Assembly (NCBI GenBank): GCA_949358305.1
Contig: OX442316.1
Coordinates: 14,260,001 to 14,324,000, forward strand
Length of the DNA: 64,000 nt
Reading direction: 5' to 3'
Origin: Strigamia acuminata
Lineage: Eukaryota > Arthropoda > Chilopoda > Geophilomorpha > Linotaeniidae
The position numbers and the translations under genes are program-made. How positions within the stretch are numbered: the first letter of the stretch is position 1; each line of letters begins with the position of its first letter. Under the pieces are notes generated by a model. The model was not told the origin of the DNA and searched no databases. It was given only the letters and a program-made list of their open reading frames with translations. Positions 10,446-20,689 of this stretch are shown here, piece after piece.

Positions 10446-13400
10446 CGATACAGTGGTAGCGGCCATAGAGTAACTTCTGTTATTTAGAACTCGTGTTTGG
10501 TTCCATTTCCTTGAAATGAGCGAAATAACCTAAAAATGGAGGATTAATGCGACGTTTTGGTGGTGTTTTAGCTCGAAATCTTACCTCTCCGTTGAAGAAA
10601 CAGAAGAGACAAGAAACACTGAGTCCCTGAAAGGGTTTGAACTATTTATGAGATTGTTTTTGTTTGGGTGTAAGTGGACAGAATGTGTGTATCGATCGGG
10701 AATACCTGTAAAGAAGTAACTATAGCAGATACGGTCTGATATATTTCTTCGCCAGGTGCACCTGGATCGGGTCTGAAGGGCATCATTAAGAAGTGAAGAC
10801 CTAGTAAGGGGATCAGGATCAAAGTTGCGCGGACGGCTTTCCTGAGAAAAAAACAGCGAGAACTTAATGCTCTTGTGAGAAATGAAAGAAAAGTTTTGAC
10901 TTTACGAAAAATATCAAACACTTTTTCTTTTCTTTTCTATTTTTCATCCCAATTTTAAGTGAATTTCTTTTTTGATCGAGATTTCACACATGGTTCAAAA
11001 ATACATTGAAATTATATTGCAATAGGCGCGTTCAATATAAAATGGATTTCGCTGATTTCGGGAGCCTGGAAGTGACGGTTTTTTCGTCATAAAAACGAAA
11101 TCGGATTTCAGAAAATCCGATTTTGCAAAAGCGACGTATAGGGTCGCTTTCCTTGATTTCCTTGATTTCCAAGTTGATTTTCAGCCATCTTGAATTATAC
11201 ACAGAGCGATCAGAGCAGTTATTTTTGTTTGCAATTTAATAATTGCAATTGGGAAAATCGTGATATTTCGGCCGCGTTTGAGTTTAAGTTTCAAACAGGA
11301 AGTCAAATTTCACATGCGCAACAGTTGGATTTCCAAAAAAATTAAGGCCGTTCTAAGTTGAAATTCGATTTCCTTGATTTCAGAAAATCAAGAAAATTAT
11401 GATTTCAGAAATCCATTTTGTATTGAACGCACCTAATGTGTTTTGAAATGCATTGGGTTTCATGAGAATGCATTTTGGAATATATTTTTGCGTAAAATAC
11501 GGTACTTAATTTTTCAAAATACTGTACATTTTGGAATTTAATGTAAAAATATTTTTGAACCGTATGCATACTTCTAATCAATAGATCACTACAGGTTGAT
11601 TGAAAACCTATGTAAATTTAAACACTTCCCAAATCAATTGACACCAAGGGTTAAGTGATGTTTTTTTTTAAAGAAACACGACCAACCTCTCTTATCGAAC
11701 CCTCCGTAAAAAAAAAAAAAAAAACAATAGCAGAAATCCATTCAATTTTAATGCGTGCGCTTTCGAAAATCCGCATTTTGATAAACGACAATCGTTTAGA
11801 TAATGCAAAATTTAAAAAAAAAAAAAGATATTATATCCATAATTTACCAATTTATCATTTAACTTTTATCAAATTTCAAATTTCAAATTTATTATTTATA
11901 TTTTGAAAGAAAGAAAGAAAAGCAATGATAAAACTGCACTTATCTGTAAGAATGGCCTCATTTTGCTACGCGTTTCACAATGCTTGTCATGAAAAGTTAT
12001 AAAATGGCATTTCCAGCCAAGCGCGTTTCTTTCACCCATTGGCCACTTAGGAAACGAAAGCACTGAAGCAAAATAGCCTTTTATGCGTTGTAAAAAGGGT
12101 TGGGCAAATAACAAAGACGACTGAACCGACCACATGACACCTTCCTTTGCACGCAAGCCCCCTTTGCTTCATCATCCCGCTCCCTATCTTACGGAAACAC
12201 CTTCATCAGAGAAACGCGGGCCACCATAAAACGGAAAGGAGCGCGCTCACGGCTCAATTGACGACTTATTGGCCCGGACTCCTGCTGCATCAGTAAAGGA
12301 GTCGTGTAAGGAAAGGACGGAGGGGTCGAAAAGATGGGCTTTTCTGCCTCTTTAGGTAAAAGTAAAACGTCTTGAGCGATAAGACAGAGAGTCGTAACTT
12401 TTTGGCCGTTTGTCGCTTCAATAAGACTTTTTTTTATAACTTTTTTTTTCGTTTTAAATTTGAGTTTTACTTTGTCTGGTTGATATCAGACGAATTGACA
12501 TCTCTTATCTTGGTGACGAGAACGCTCACGATATTGATGAGGAAGATGAGATTCACCTAGGAGAAGGAAATTAGAAATGTGCTGCAGTGAAGTTCACAAA
12601 AGGGGAGCTTTTGTTTTGTTGGAAAGTGATTTTTCTTTAGCGGATTATGGGATTACGGGATTTCTGGCGGACGATTAGTGAAAATTCAAATTACCAACAT
12701 TGAAATGCACACTGGGATGATGAGAATTAGGAGAAACGGACTCCAGTCGATCCAGCAACTGAAAGAAAAGGTGGAAATTATTTTTAAGTGTTTAATTTTG
12801 TGAATATCGACTTACTATTCTGTGTGGGCTGGAAAAGAGCTTCGGATAACACCGTAGAAGGTGGTGAAAATAGCTGGAACCACTGTTGCGTAATTAAGAA
12901 GTGTGAAAATTAAGTGGATTTACACATGATCCTATCTACTCACGCCAGCCGATGATATAAAGCCACCTCATTATTACATTTTCGTTTACAAACGCCATCA
13001 CGAGAATCGTGTGTAAATAAAGGCCTTCGCAGAACATCCAGAAGTAATTACACGTAAGAAAATACTGGAGGAGGACGTGGAATATTTGACATCCAGCCTG
13101 AAATTATTTATTTTTTTGTGCATGATTTTTTTGTGTTTTTTGGTTAAAGTATTTAGGTTAAGTGCGCTGTTGCGAAAATATGTCACGTTTAACCGCAAGT
13201 AGAGTGGGAAGCCGACGGTTGGTGCGGGTTTAATCTTTTTCGCGCGTTTGTTGGGCTGTTCATTATCTCGGACGTAATTTGGAAAGGGTTTGTGTGTGTG
13301 TGAGGGATGTAAAGTGTCGAGGGAATTTATACGGGGGTTAAGGAATAGGGATAATACGCACCTCGTTGGCCCAGAACATTTCTGATTGGTTTGTAGTCGT

Positions 13401-15190
13401 ATACCACGAAATCCAAAATGAGTTGTTTATGATAAATGAAAGGAAGAGGTTTTTGTGAATTGTGATTCTGCAACACCGGAGCGCTCTAATGTCGTAAATA
13501 AAATTGTCAACATTATTATCGTAGGAAGGCGTGAAGCGATTGATGCAACTCTTACTTGAAGTAGAAAAATATCACCATGGAAATAACTAGGGCAACGAGT
13601 GACACCGAATATCCAGTGATGTAGTAATTATTTATTTTTTGACGGAACTGAAATTTCAAAAGAAACAAAAAGAAGAAAAATTTAAAACAACCCATATGGT
13701 TCAAATGAAATACATTTTTGCGTTATTTACAATGTGCAAATAATGTACTTACGGTAATTCAAAATTTTCAAAATTTCAAAATTTTCAATTTTTCAAAATT
13801 TTCAATTTTTCAAAATTTTCAATTTTTCAAAATTTTCAATTTTTCAAAATTTTCAATTTTTCAAAATTTTCAATTTTTCAAAATTTTCAATTTTTCAAAA
13901 TTTTCAATTTTTCAAAATTTTCAATTTTTCAAAATTTTCAATTTTTCAAAATTTTCAATTTTTCAAAATTTTCAATTTTTTCAAATTTTTCAAAATTTCA
14001 AATTTCAAATTCAAAAAATTCATACATTTTAAAAAATAATAAATGCATTATTATTTAGTGAGAAGCAAGATATTGTAAAATATATTTTTGAACCGTGAGG
14101 GAAATGATGTTTTTTGATGGCTGAAGTGGAGCTGGGGATCAAATTTGCTTCATTAGGATGGATATAATGGTCATCTTTATATTGTAAATTATTACGCAGT
14201 GTTCGCAGTGTACTATATATTCAATATAACACTAACGAAGAAAAGCAATAAAGAATAAAAGTGAACTCGAAGGGGTTTTTGGTTTTATATTATAACAATG
14301 AAATGTTGAAAATTTATTCTAAGGGATTTCGGGATCATTTTGGTGTTGCGCATTTTGCACACTCATTTTATCCAATGGTTTGTAGAAATGGGGAATGGGA
14401 AATGATCATTTCCGACTTTACTGCTGGCGAGCAGCTTGAGTGGCGCTCTTTTTTTGCATATATATCTATAAAACGAGTGAGCAAGTATAGTCGCAATTTG
14501 TTTATTCCGCTTGAGAAGTTTACTTTAGCAGTCGCTCTGCGTGTTTTGACAGTGATTGAGACTCGGGTTTTATAAAGGGATAAAAAGATACACTTATTTT
14601 TAATCCATCAACGTGTAAGTGGTTTAAACTTTTAAACTTTAAATGAAGTAAATGAAGCTTCGATCAAAATGTTTAAATGTTTAATCAATCACTCTTCTTA
14701 AGTGGGAAAGATGCAAAATGCGTGGGTTTTACCTTCAGATCTTCCACGTCGACGCAAGACGTGTAATTAGACCACGTCATGTTCGTGTCTGGGTGACGGA
14801 ACCACGAACCATCCGAAAGACAGTGCTTCTGCGCGAATCCTTAGAGAAGAAATTAAACAGCACGTGACTGGAATTGATAAATTTGTGGAAACGAAGCGAA
14901 CGGAAACTCACTGTTGGGGTCGAAGCCGGTGATGAATGCCGGACATTTGGCGAACGCCACTTGGTTTGCTGGTGTGTCGTTCCAACAACTCCATCCGTCG
15001 AATGTTCCCGGACAGTAGACCGTTCCTACAAGACAAACAGTTCCATAAAAATTGGATTGTGTCGTCTTAAATCGGATCGAAGCAACTGACCATTCGTTTC
15101 TGCTCGCGTAATTTGCTGTAATTGGATCGCGCACTGCTCTTCGGCCTTGTTTATGTCGTGAAGAATATCAGGTTCGAGCGATGAATTCAT
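10446..15190 (-). CDS. class B (secretin-family) GPCR, DH31/calcitonin-receptor type, C-terminus missing
   Basis: Twelve minus-strand exons (plus coordinates): 15190-15091, 15025-14912, 14839-14733, 13647-13556, 13485-13362, 13097-12944, 12882-12816, 12758-12695, 12556-12471, 10841-10706, 10626-10585 and 10529-10446. They join without frame breaks to 390 residues. The N-terminus has a hormone-receptor domain with YCPGTFDGWSCWNDTPA and GSWFRHPDTNMTWSNYTSC. Seven membrane segments follow: TM1 ITGYSVSLVALVISM, TM3 NYFWMFCEGLYLH, TM5 NLIFLINIV, TM6 KAVRATLILIPLLGLHF and TM7 LFCFFNGEV, with RKWNQ after TM7. GWSCWNDTPA, HFLMMPFRPD and the spacing fit the calcitonin/DH31 receptor group better than CRF/DH44. 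Such receptors couple peptide hormones to cAMP signalling at the cell surface. No signal peptide follows the Met at 15190, so an upstream coding exon is possible. Confidence 0.9.
11025..11433. mobile_element. 409-bp MITE with 27-bp terminal inverted repeats
   Basis: The left end reads GGCGCGTTCAATATAAAATG and the right end is its inverse with two changes (GGTGCGTTCAATAC...). TA flanks both sides (11023-11024 and 11434-11435). It lies in the long intron between the TM5 and TM6 exons of the GPCR. Internally 11097-11122 forms an 11-bp stem (AAATCGGATTT) with a four-base loop. No coding capacity; the superfamily is not certain (PIF/Harbinger or Tc1-like ends). Confidence 0.8.
13745..14010. repeat. 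17-bp tandem repeat, about 14 copies
   Basis: The unit CAATTTTTCAAAATTTT is repeated with almost no variation in the GPCR intron between the hormone-binding and TM1 exons. The 104-codon plus-strand frame over it (NFQFFKIFNFSKF repeated) is a by-product of three 17-bp units making 17 codons. Confidence 0.95.
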
Positions 15191-16116
15191 TGTCGCGCCC
15201 TGAAAAGTGCAAAACAAAATTTTCAACGAGATAAAAATAGAAGAAGAAGAAAAAAAATCTTTTTTTTTCATTTCGCGAACCCAAACTGCGTTTGCATGCA
15301 AAACTTTCGATCCGTTTCATCGAACATTGGCATCACGTGCGCGCTCGCTTGTTTCTCTAAGGAGTTCACGCTTCATTTATAGTTCGGTCGTATCGTTCAC
15401 GTTTATATTAGTGTTCACAGCTGATGTTTAATGAGCCGATACGAGCGATGAACGAGTTGACAAATCTCCCAACGGTGGTGCCATCTTGTACTCGCACGTC
15501 CTCGCCCTTTACACCGTGATAGACGAGCTCTAATGTGCGTGCCAAATGATGATGACACCATTCGTTCTTGGACTAAATATGGCCTTTGCAATTGCGAATT
15601 TTTCAAGGCGGTCGTGGGCTCGTGGCGACGTGTGGGTTTAGACGTTTACACGTTATACACGCAGTCAAACTGGATAAACAAACGGAGAAAAGCTACACGA
15701 TTGGTTCATCCAATATTGACGCTAGAAATGCACCTGCAAAACACGTGTGGGGCCATTCGGTAGGAGATATTTTTTGAGAATCAAATAGAAATTGTTTTAA
15801 TATTAATTTGTTTTTTTCAGCACCAGGTGTGGCCTCGACTGAACTTGAGAAATTGAAATTTGAATTTTTCTTTCTTCATGTAGTATAGTGCCAGTGCCAC
15901 CTAGCGCCTCGTATTAATAAGTTTTAGATGCGTTCAATTAAATCGGCATTTCAAGAATGACAGGTCATTTGCATGTGGTTCGTGCGCGTGGTCGTGGGGG
16001 CCGCAAATTAAGTCTATGAATTTCGGTGCAAGTCATCGGTGCACGCAATGGAGCAATGAAATGAAAGAGGTAGAAAGCGGTCTCGAAATTATAGGGCGCA
16101 ATTACTTAATCAGTAG
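15191..16116. other. no gene recognised; upstream of GPCR start
   Basis: The first GPCR exon continues past its Met to an acceptor near 15201, so an untranslated or signal-peptide exon should lie further upstream, but I cannot place it. Nothing else coding is convincing here. Confidence 0.4.
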
Positions 16117-16121
16117 GTAAC

Positions 16122-16304
16122 TGTTATGTATCGATATGAGAATTTGGGTATCGCCCTCTGGCGGCGAATTATGTAAAGTGTAAACCATGTGACCATATGT
16201 ATGAATGAGCTGTGAACTCACTCTGGTGTACTATAGTCTAGCAGCTAGCAGTAATAAACACCGTCTACCATTTGATGTGTGTGCCACTTTACTAATATAC
16301 AACA
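16122..16304 (+). repeat. 5' LTR of the Gypsy element
   Basis: 183 bp, TGTTATGTATCG...CTAATATACAACA. It contains AATAAA at about 16254 that could serve as the poly(A) signal in the 3' copy. Identical to 20502-20684. Confidence 0.97.
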
Positions 16305-16320
16305 ATGGCGACGAGGTTGG
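16305..16320 (+). other. candidate tRNA primer-binding site
   Basis: TGGCGACGAGG begins one base inside the 5' LTR boundary. The TGG start is the usual complement of a tRNA CCA end; I cannot say which tRNA. Confidence 0.5.
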
Positions 16321-16442
16321 ACTGAATTCGGTTCGTGTGTGAAGTTTGTGCGTCGCGGCATAAAAAGCGTGTATTTGTGAGAAGGTTAGTGCGGTGCGCC
16401 ATTTTGGTGTGTGTGACCTTCGCAAGGACGCAGCGAACGAGA

Positions 16443-19400
16443 ATGTCGGCCGTTATTGGGAAAATTGGTGAATTCGATGAGGCGAGGGAGGAATTCGACC
16501 TGTATTTGGAACGCCTGAAGTATTTTTTCGCGGCAAACGACATTGGGGATGAAAAACAGTTATCCACGTTAATGGCGGTAATTGGTCCAGCCGCATACAA
16601 ATTGCTGAGGAATCTCATGCAACCCACGGAATTGAAGGATTGGAAGTGGGATGATGTTGTGAAAAAGTTATCTGAACACTACAAACCCGCTCCAATAACT
16701 ATTGCGGAGCGTTTTAGATTTTTAAAAAGGGACCAAAACACCGGTGAGTCGATTGCGGATTATATTGTGGAATTGAGACGATTGGCGTCGACATGCAGTT
16801 ACGGTACGTTTTTGAATGATGCGTTACGTGACAAATTCGTATGCGGTTTAGCAAATGAGACGATCCAGAAACGTTTGCTGTCTAAAAAGGATTTGAAATT
16901 AGCGGTTGCAGTGGATACGGCGGCCGCCATGGAAATGGTGGAACGCGATTCGACGCAAATTAAAGTGCCACCGGTCATTACGGTGAACAAATTGGACGGT
17001 GAACGCCCGTTTAGGCCAAGATTTGACAAAAGCAAGGACCGGAAGGCATGCTATCGTTGCGGATACGATCATCCCGTGGATAAGTGCAAATACGTAGGTG
17101 CGACGTGTCACGCATGTGGGAAAATAGGACATATTTCCCCGGTATGTAAGTCAAGGACAAATAAAGACGCAAACCAGGAAAGGCGGACATTTCGGCCCGA
17201 GCAAAAATTCGCAAAGAAGCTCGAGGTTCAGGGATCGGAAAACGATGAAGACCAGCCGATATTCGACTTATATCCAGTGTATTCGATTGGTAAGGTCGAA
17301 AGTTGTAAAAAATATATGGTTCCGATTAAGATAGCTGGTGTGTGCATTGAAATGGAATTGGACACCGCGGCGGATATAGCTGTTGTGGGTGGAAAGTGGT
17401 TTAAAGAAAATTTTCCGTCAATGCCATTAAAAATATGCGAAATGACTTTACTTTCATACAGTGGTGATGTCGTGGAAACCGAGGGACAGACCGACATCAC
17501 AATCGAGTATAAGGGAAGGAGATACGTGTTGCCACTGGTAGTGGTAAAAGGTGATCGCCCGGGACTATTTGGCCGAAATTGGATTGAGAAAGTGAGTTTG
17601 GATTTGAAAAGTATTTTTGCAGTGACCGAGGCGAAGTCTGATAAACCGGACACTGTTGAGGATTTATTGAAGGATTATTCCAGTTTATTTGAACCAACAA
17701 AGGAGCCAATAAAAAATTTTAAGGCGACCATTAAGTTGCGCAAGGACGCGAAGCCCGTTTTTTGTAAGCATCGGCCAGTGCCATATGCACTAAAATCGGC
17801 GGTCGAGGCCCAGATTCAACGACATTTGGATGCGGGAATCTGGGAGCGCGTGGAGCATTCGGAATGGGCCACACCGCTGGTAAATGTTGTCAAACCAGAT
17901 GGATCGGTGCGATGCTGTGGGGACTTTAAGATCACGGTAAACCCATGTTTAGATATTAACCAATATCCGTTGCCAACTCAGCAGGATATTTTTGCAACAC
18001 TATGCGGAGGAGAAGAATTCTCTTCAGTCGACTGTTCGGACGCATATGAGCAGATCGAGCTGGATAAGCAGGCTCAGGAGATATTGACGTTAAACACGCA
18101 TATGGGATTGATGCGCCCAAAACGATTGGTGTATGGGTTTGCCGGGGCGTCGGCTATTTTCCAGCGAGCAATAGATCAGATCATTCAAGGAGTGAAGAGA
18201 GTCGTGGCATTCCAGGATGATACGATGACCACGGCGCCATCAAGAATCGAACATTTGATGGTTTTGAGAACTTTGTTTCAGCGTTTCAGGAAGTATAATG
18301 TTTGTTTGAATCGGAAGAAATGCAAGTTCCTGCAGAAAAGAATCAAGTACTTGGGACATATAATTGATAAGGATGGAATCCATCCTACTACGGACAAAAT
18401 TGATGCGATAAATAAAGTGCCATCGCCAAAGAATATATCTGAATTGCGTTCCTTTTTGGGACTTTTAAATTATTATTGTAAATTTCTGAAGGATTTGTCA
18501 ACAAAGTTAACACCTTTATATAGTCTTTTGCAGGACAAGGTAGAATGGAATTGGACTGACGAGTGCGAGCGAACATTTCAACAGTGCAAGGGCGCTTTGA
18601 CATCTGAGGCGGTGCTGGTGCACTACGACGTTCGTAAGCCACTTCGATTGACGTGCGACGCGTCACCAGTCGGGGTCGGCGCCATTCTTTCGCACATCAT
18701 GGCGAACGGCGAGGAGCGCCCCATCGGCTATTCATCCCAGACCTTGACGCAGGCCCAGCGGGGCTATCCGCAAGGAGAAAGGGAGGCTCTGGCAATCGTG
18801 TGCGGAGTGCAGAAGTTTTACCAGTACCTCGTCGGGAGAGATTTCACTTTGGTGACTGATCATCTTCCATTGGTCGCGATATTTGGCGACAAACGGGGGA
18901 TCCCGACGTTGGCCGCTGAGCGCATTCGTCGCTGGGCGCTTTTATTGTCCACATTCAGGTATAAAATTGAATACAAACGCGGAAGTGAAAACGTGAATGC
19001 GGATGCGTTGTCTCGCATGCCGGTGTCGGACGGCGTCGTTGGCATCGAGTCGCACATATTTAAACTATCGTTTATCGATGAGATGCCAATTGTGGCGAAG
19101 AATATTGGTGCTGCGACAAGGAATGACAAAGTTTTGGGATCGGTTTTGCGTTATCTTGGGGACGGATGGCCGGATGGCGTAAGCGACCCGGAGATTGCGC
19201 CGTTTTCACGTCGGCGAGAGGAACTGTCTGTCGATGGCGGGTGTATTGTGTGGGGAATGCGAGTGGTGATTCCGACGAAATATCGCCCGCACATTTTGGA
19301 TTTATTACACGATACTCACTCGGGAATGGTAAAAATGAAGTCGATCGCGCGTGCGTACGTATGGTGGCCGGGTTTGGATGCGGAGATTGAGAGTGTTGCG

Positions 19401-20453
19401 AGGAAGTGTCATGCGTGCCAGCAATGCCAGGCTGATCCCCCGGAAGCGCCTTTCAGGTCGTGGTCGTGGCCGTCCGGCCCGTACGAGCGTATACACATCG
19501 ATTTCGCCGAGTTGCGAAAGATACACTATTTAATCATATATGATAGTTTTTCGAAGTGGATCGATGTGATTCCCATGACGACAACAACATCAGAGCGAAC
19601 CATAGAGGTCTTACGGTGGAAGTTCGCGGATTTCGGGGTTCCGGTTGAGTTGGTGTCGGACAACGGTCCTCAGTTTTCATCCGTGGAATTTGCGACGTTT
19701 TTGGCAATGAACGGGATCAAGCAGACGTTGGTGCCGGCATACCATCCCGCCTCTAATGGCGCAGCGGAGAGGGCCGTGCGGACATTTAAGGAGTCGTTGG
19801 AGCGTATGATGACCGATGTAAAAGACAATACGACTACAAGTCATAAGATTACGAGATTTTTATTGCGATATCGGAATACTCCACACGCGGTGACGGGTAA
19901 GACCCCTGCTGAGTTGTTTATTTGTAGGAATGTTCGAACGCGGTTCTCTTTGGTGAGGCCGGATGTGAGGCGCCATGTTCACGAACAATTGGATAAGATT
20001 CATAACGCGCAGACGGGGCGTGATGCCCGTGTTTTTGAAGTCGGCCAGGCGGTATGGATAAAGAGGTATCATACGCGCGGTCCAGAGTGGGTGCGCGGAA
20101 TCATTAGCTCCGTTCAGAGCTCGAGGACGTACGTTGTGGCTGTCGGTTCGGTTTTGAGGACGGTCCATATCGATCAGATGCATTTGGACCGTGAGATGCC
20201 TGCTGGGGGAACGACTCGGAATGATGTGGACGGTCGGGTTGACGTGGAGGAGCTCGATAGTGATCAGGAACAAACGGCACCAGACTTGGAGAACGCCGAG
20301 GCCGAAGAGGTCCAGATGCCGGAGTTAGTTCGGGACATCGTGGAACCTCGTGCGAACAATGACATTCAAAACAATCCAGGTGACTGTGTACCGAGACGTC
20401 CTGGATTGCGTGCAAGAGAGCTATTGAAGGAACCGGATAGACTAAGATTGTGA
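16443..20453 (+). CDS. Gypsy gag-pol polyprotein, uninterrupted
   Basis: 1,336 residues from the first ATG (16443); the frame is open upstream to 16335 but without an ATG. Order: a gag capsid-like region (residues about 1-200), two zinc knuckles (CYRCGYDHPVDKC and CHACGKIGHISPVC), an aspartic protease with DTA instead of the usual DTG/DSG, a reverse transcriptase with VDCSDAYEQI and a catalytic box FQDD where most elements have Y-x-DD, RNase H (TCDAS, REALAI, TDHLPL), and an integrase with an HxxH...CxxC zinc domain and the D, D, E triad (IHIDFAEL, SDNGPQF, ASNGAAERA). A basic and acidic tail ends the protein. Integrase text such as VWWPGLDAEI resembles Mag/SURL-like Gypsy lineages, from memory. 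No frameshift or stop was seen, so the element may be mobile. Confidence 0.95.
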   Translation: MSAVIGKIGEFDEAREEFDLYLERLKYFFAANDIGDEKQLSTLMAVIGPAAYKLLRNLMQPTELKDWKWDDVVKKLSEHYKPAPITIAERFRFLKRDQNTGESIADYIVELRRLASTCSYGTFLNDALRDKFVCGLANETIQKRLLSKKDLKLAVAVDTAAAMEMVERDSTQIKVPPVITVNKLDGERPFRPRFDKSKDRKACYRCGYDHPVDKCKYVGATCHACGKIGHISPVCKSRTNKDANQERRTFRPEQKFAKKLEVQGSENDEDQPIFDLYPVYSIGKVESCKKYMVPIKIAGVCIEMELDTAADIAVVGGKWFKENFPSMPLKICEMTLLSYSGDVVETEGQTDITIEYKGRRYVLPLVVVKGDRPGLFGRNWIEKVSLDLKSIFAVTEAKSDKPDTVEDLLKDYSSLFEPTKEPIKNFKATIKLRKDAKPVFCKHRPVPYALKSAVEAQIQRHLDAGIWERVEHSEWATPLVNVVKPDGSVRCCGDFKITVNPCLDINQYPLPTQQDIFATLCGGEEFSSVDCSDAYEQIELDKQAQEILTLNTHMGLMRPKRLVYGFAGASAIFQRAIDQIIQGVKRVVAFQDDTMTTAPSRIEHLMVLRTLFQRFRKYNVCLNRKKCKFLQKRIKYLGHIIDKDGIHPTTDKIDAINKVPSPKNISELRSFLGLLNYYCKFLKDLSTKLTPLYSLLQDKVEWNWTDECERTFQQCKGALTSEAVLVHYDVRKPLRLTCDASPVGVGAILSHIMANGEERPIGYSSQTLTQAQRGYPQGEREALAIVCGVQKFYQYLVGRDFTLVTDHLPLVAIFGDKRGIPTLAAERIRRWALLLSTFRYKIEYKRGSENVNADALSRMPVSDGVVGIESHIFKLSFIDEMPIVAKNIGAATRNDKVLGSVLRYLGDGWPDGVSDPEIAPFSRRREELSVDGGCIVWGMRVVIPTKYRPHILDLLHDTHSGMVKMKSIARAYVWWPGLDAEIESVARKCHACQQCQADPPEAPFRSWSWPSGPYERIHIDFAELRKIHYLIIYDSFSKWIDVIPMTTTTSERTIEVLRWKFADFGVPVELVSDNGPQFSSVEFATFLAMNGIKQTLVPAYHPASNGAAERAVRTFKESLERMMTDVKDNTTTSHKITRFLLRYRNTPHAVTGKTPAELFICRNVRTRFSLVRPDVRRHVHEQLDKIHNAQTGRDARVFEVGQAVWIKRYHTRGPEWVRGIISSVQSSRTYVVAVGSVLRTVHIDQMHLDREMPAGGTTRNDVDGRVDVEELDSDQEQTAPDLENAEAEEVQMPELVRDIVEPRANNDIQNNPGDCVPRRPGLRARELLKEPDRLRL

Positions 20454-20487
20454 AACATAGAAATTGTCGAATTTATCATTCATTGTT

Positions 20488-20501
20488 GTGGGGGGAAATA
20501 T
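20488..20501 (+). other. polypurine tract of the Gypsy element
   Basis: GTGGGGGGAAATAT directly precedes the 3' LTR, the usual place for plus-strand priming. Confidence 0.75.
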
Positions 20502-20684
20502 TGTTATGTATCGATATGAGAATTTGGGTATCGCCCTCTGGCGGCGAATTATGTAAAGTGTAAACCATGTGACCATATGTATGAATGAGCTGTGAACTCA
20601 CTCTGGTGTACTATAGTCTAGCAGCTAGCAGTAATAAACACCGTCTACCATTTGATGTGTGTGCCACTTTACTAATATACAACA
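20502..20684 (+). repeat. 3' LTR of the Gypsy element
   Basis: 183 bp, identical to the 5' LTR on reading both through; followed by the target duplicate GTAAC. Confidence 0.97.
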
Positions 20685-20689
20685 GTAAC

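Larger units (their letters stand above)
16122..20684 (+). mobile_element. complete Ty3/Gypsy LTR retrotransposon
   Basis: A 4,563-bp element with 183-bp LTRs that start TG and end CA, flanked by the 5-bp target duplication GTAAC (16117-16121 and 20685-20689). By eye the two LTRs are identical, so insertion is recent. One base after the 5' LTR is a primer-site-like TGGCGACGAGG, and a purine tract GGGGGGAAA lies just before the 3' LTR. A single frame encodes gag and pol with protease, reverse transcriptase, RNase H and integrase in that order, the Gypsy order; no envelope frame is present. It sits about 0.9 kb upstream of the GPCR start codon in the opposite orientation. Confidence 0.97.

Noticed and set aside
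13718-14032. 104-codon Phe/Lys/Asn-rich frame
   Set aside because: Produced by the 17-bp tandem repeat in a GPCR intron.
14261-14575. 104-codon non-repetitive plus-strand frame
   Set aside because: No ATG at its start, no family match, lies antisense within a GPCR intron; probably chance, though its length in AT-rich DNA is mildly unusual.
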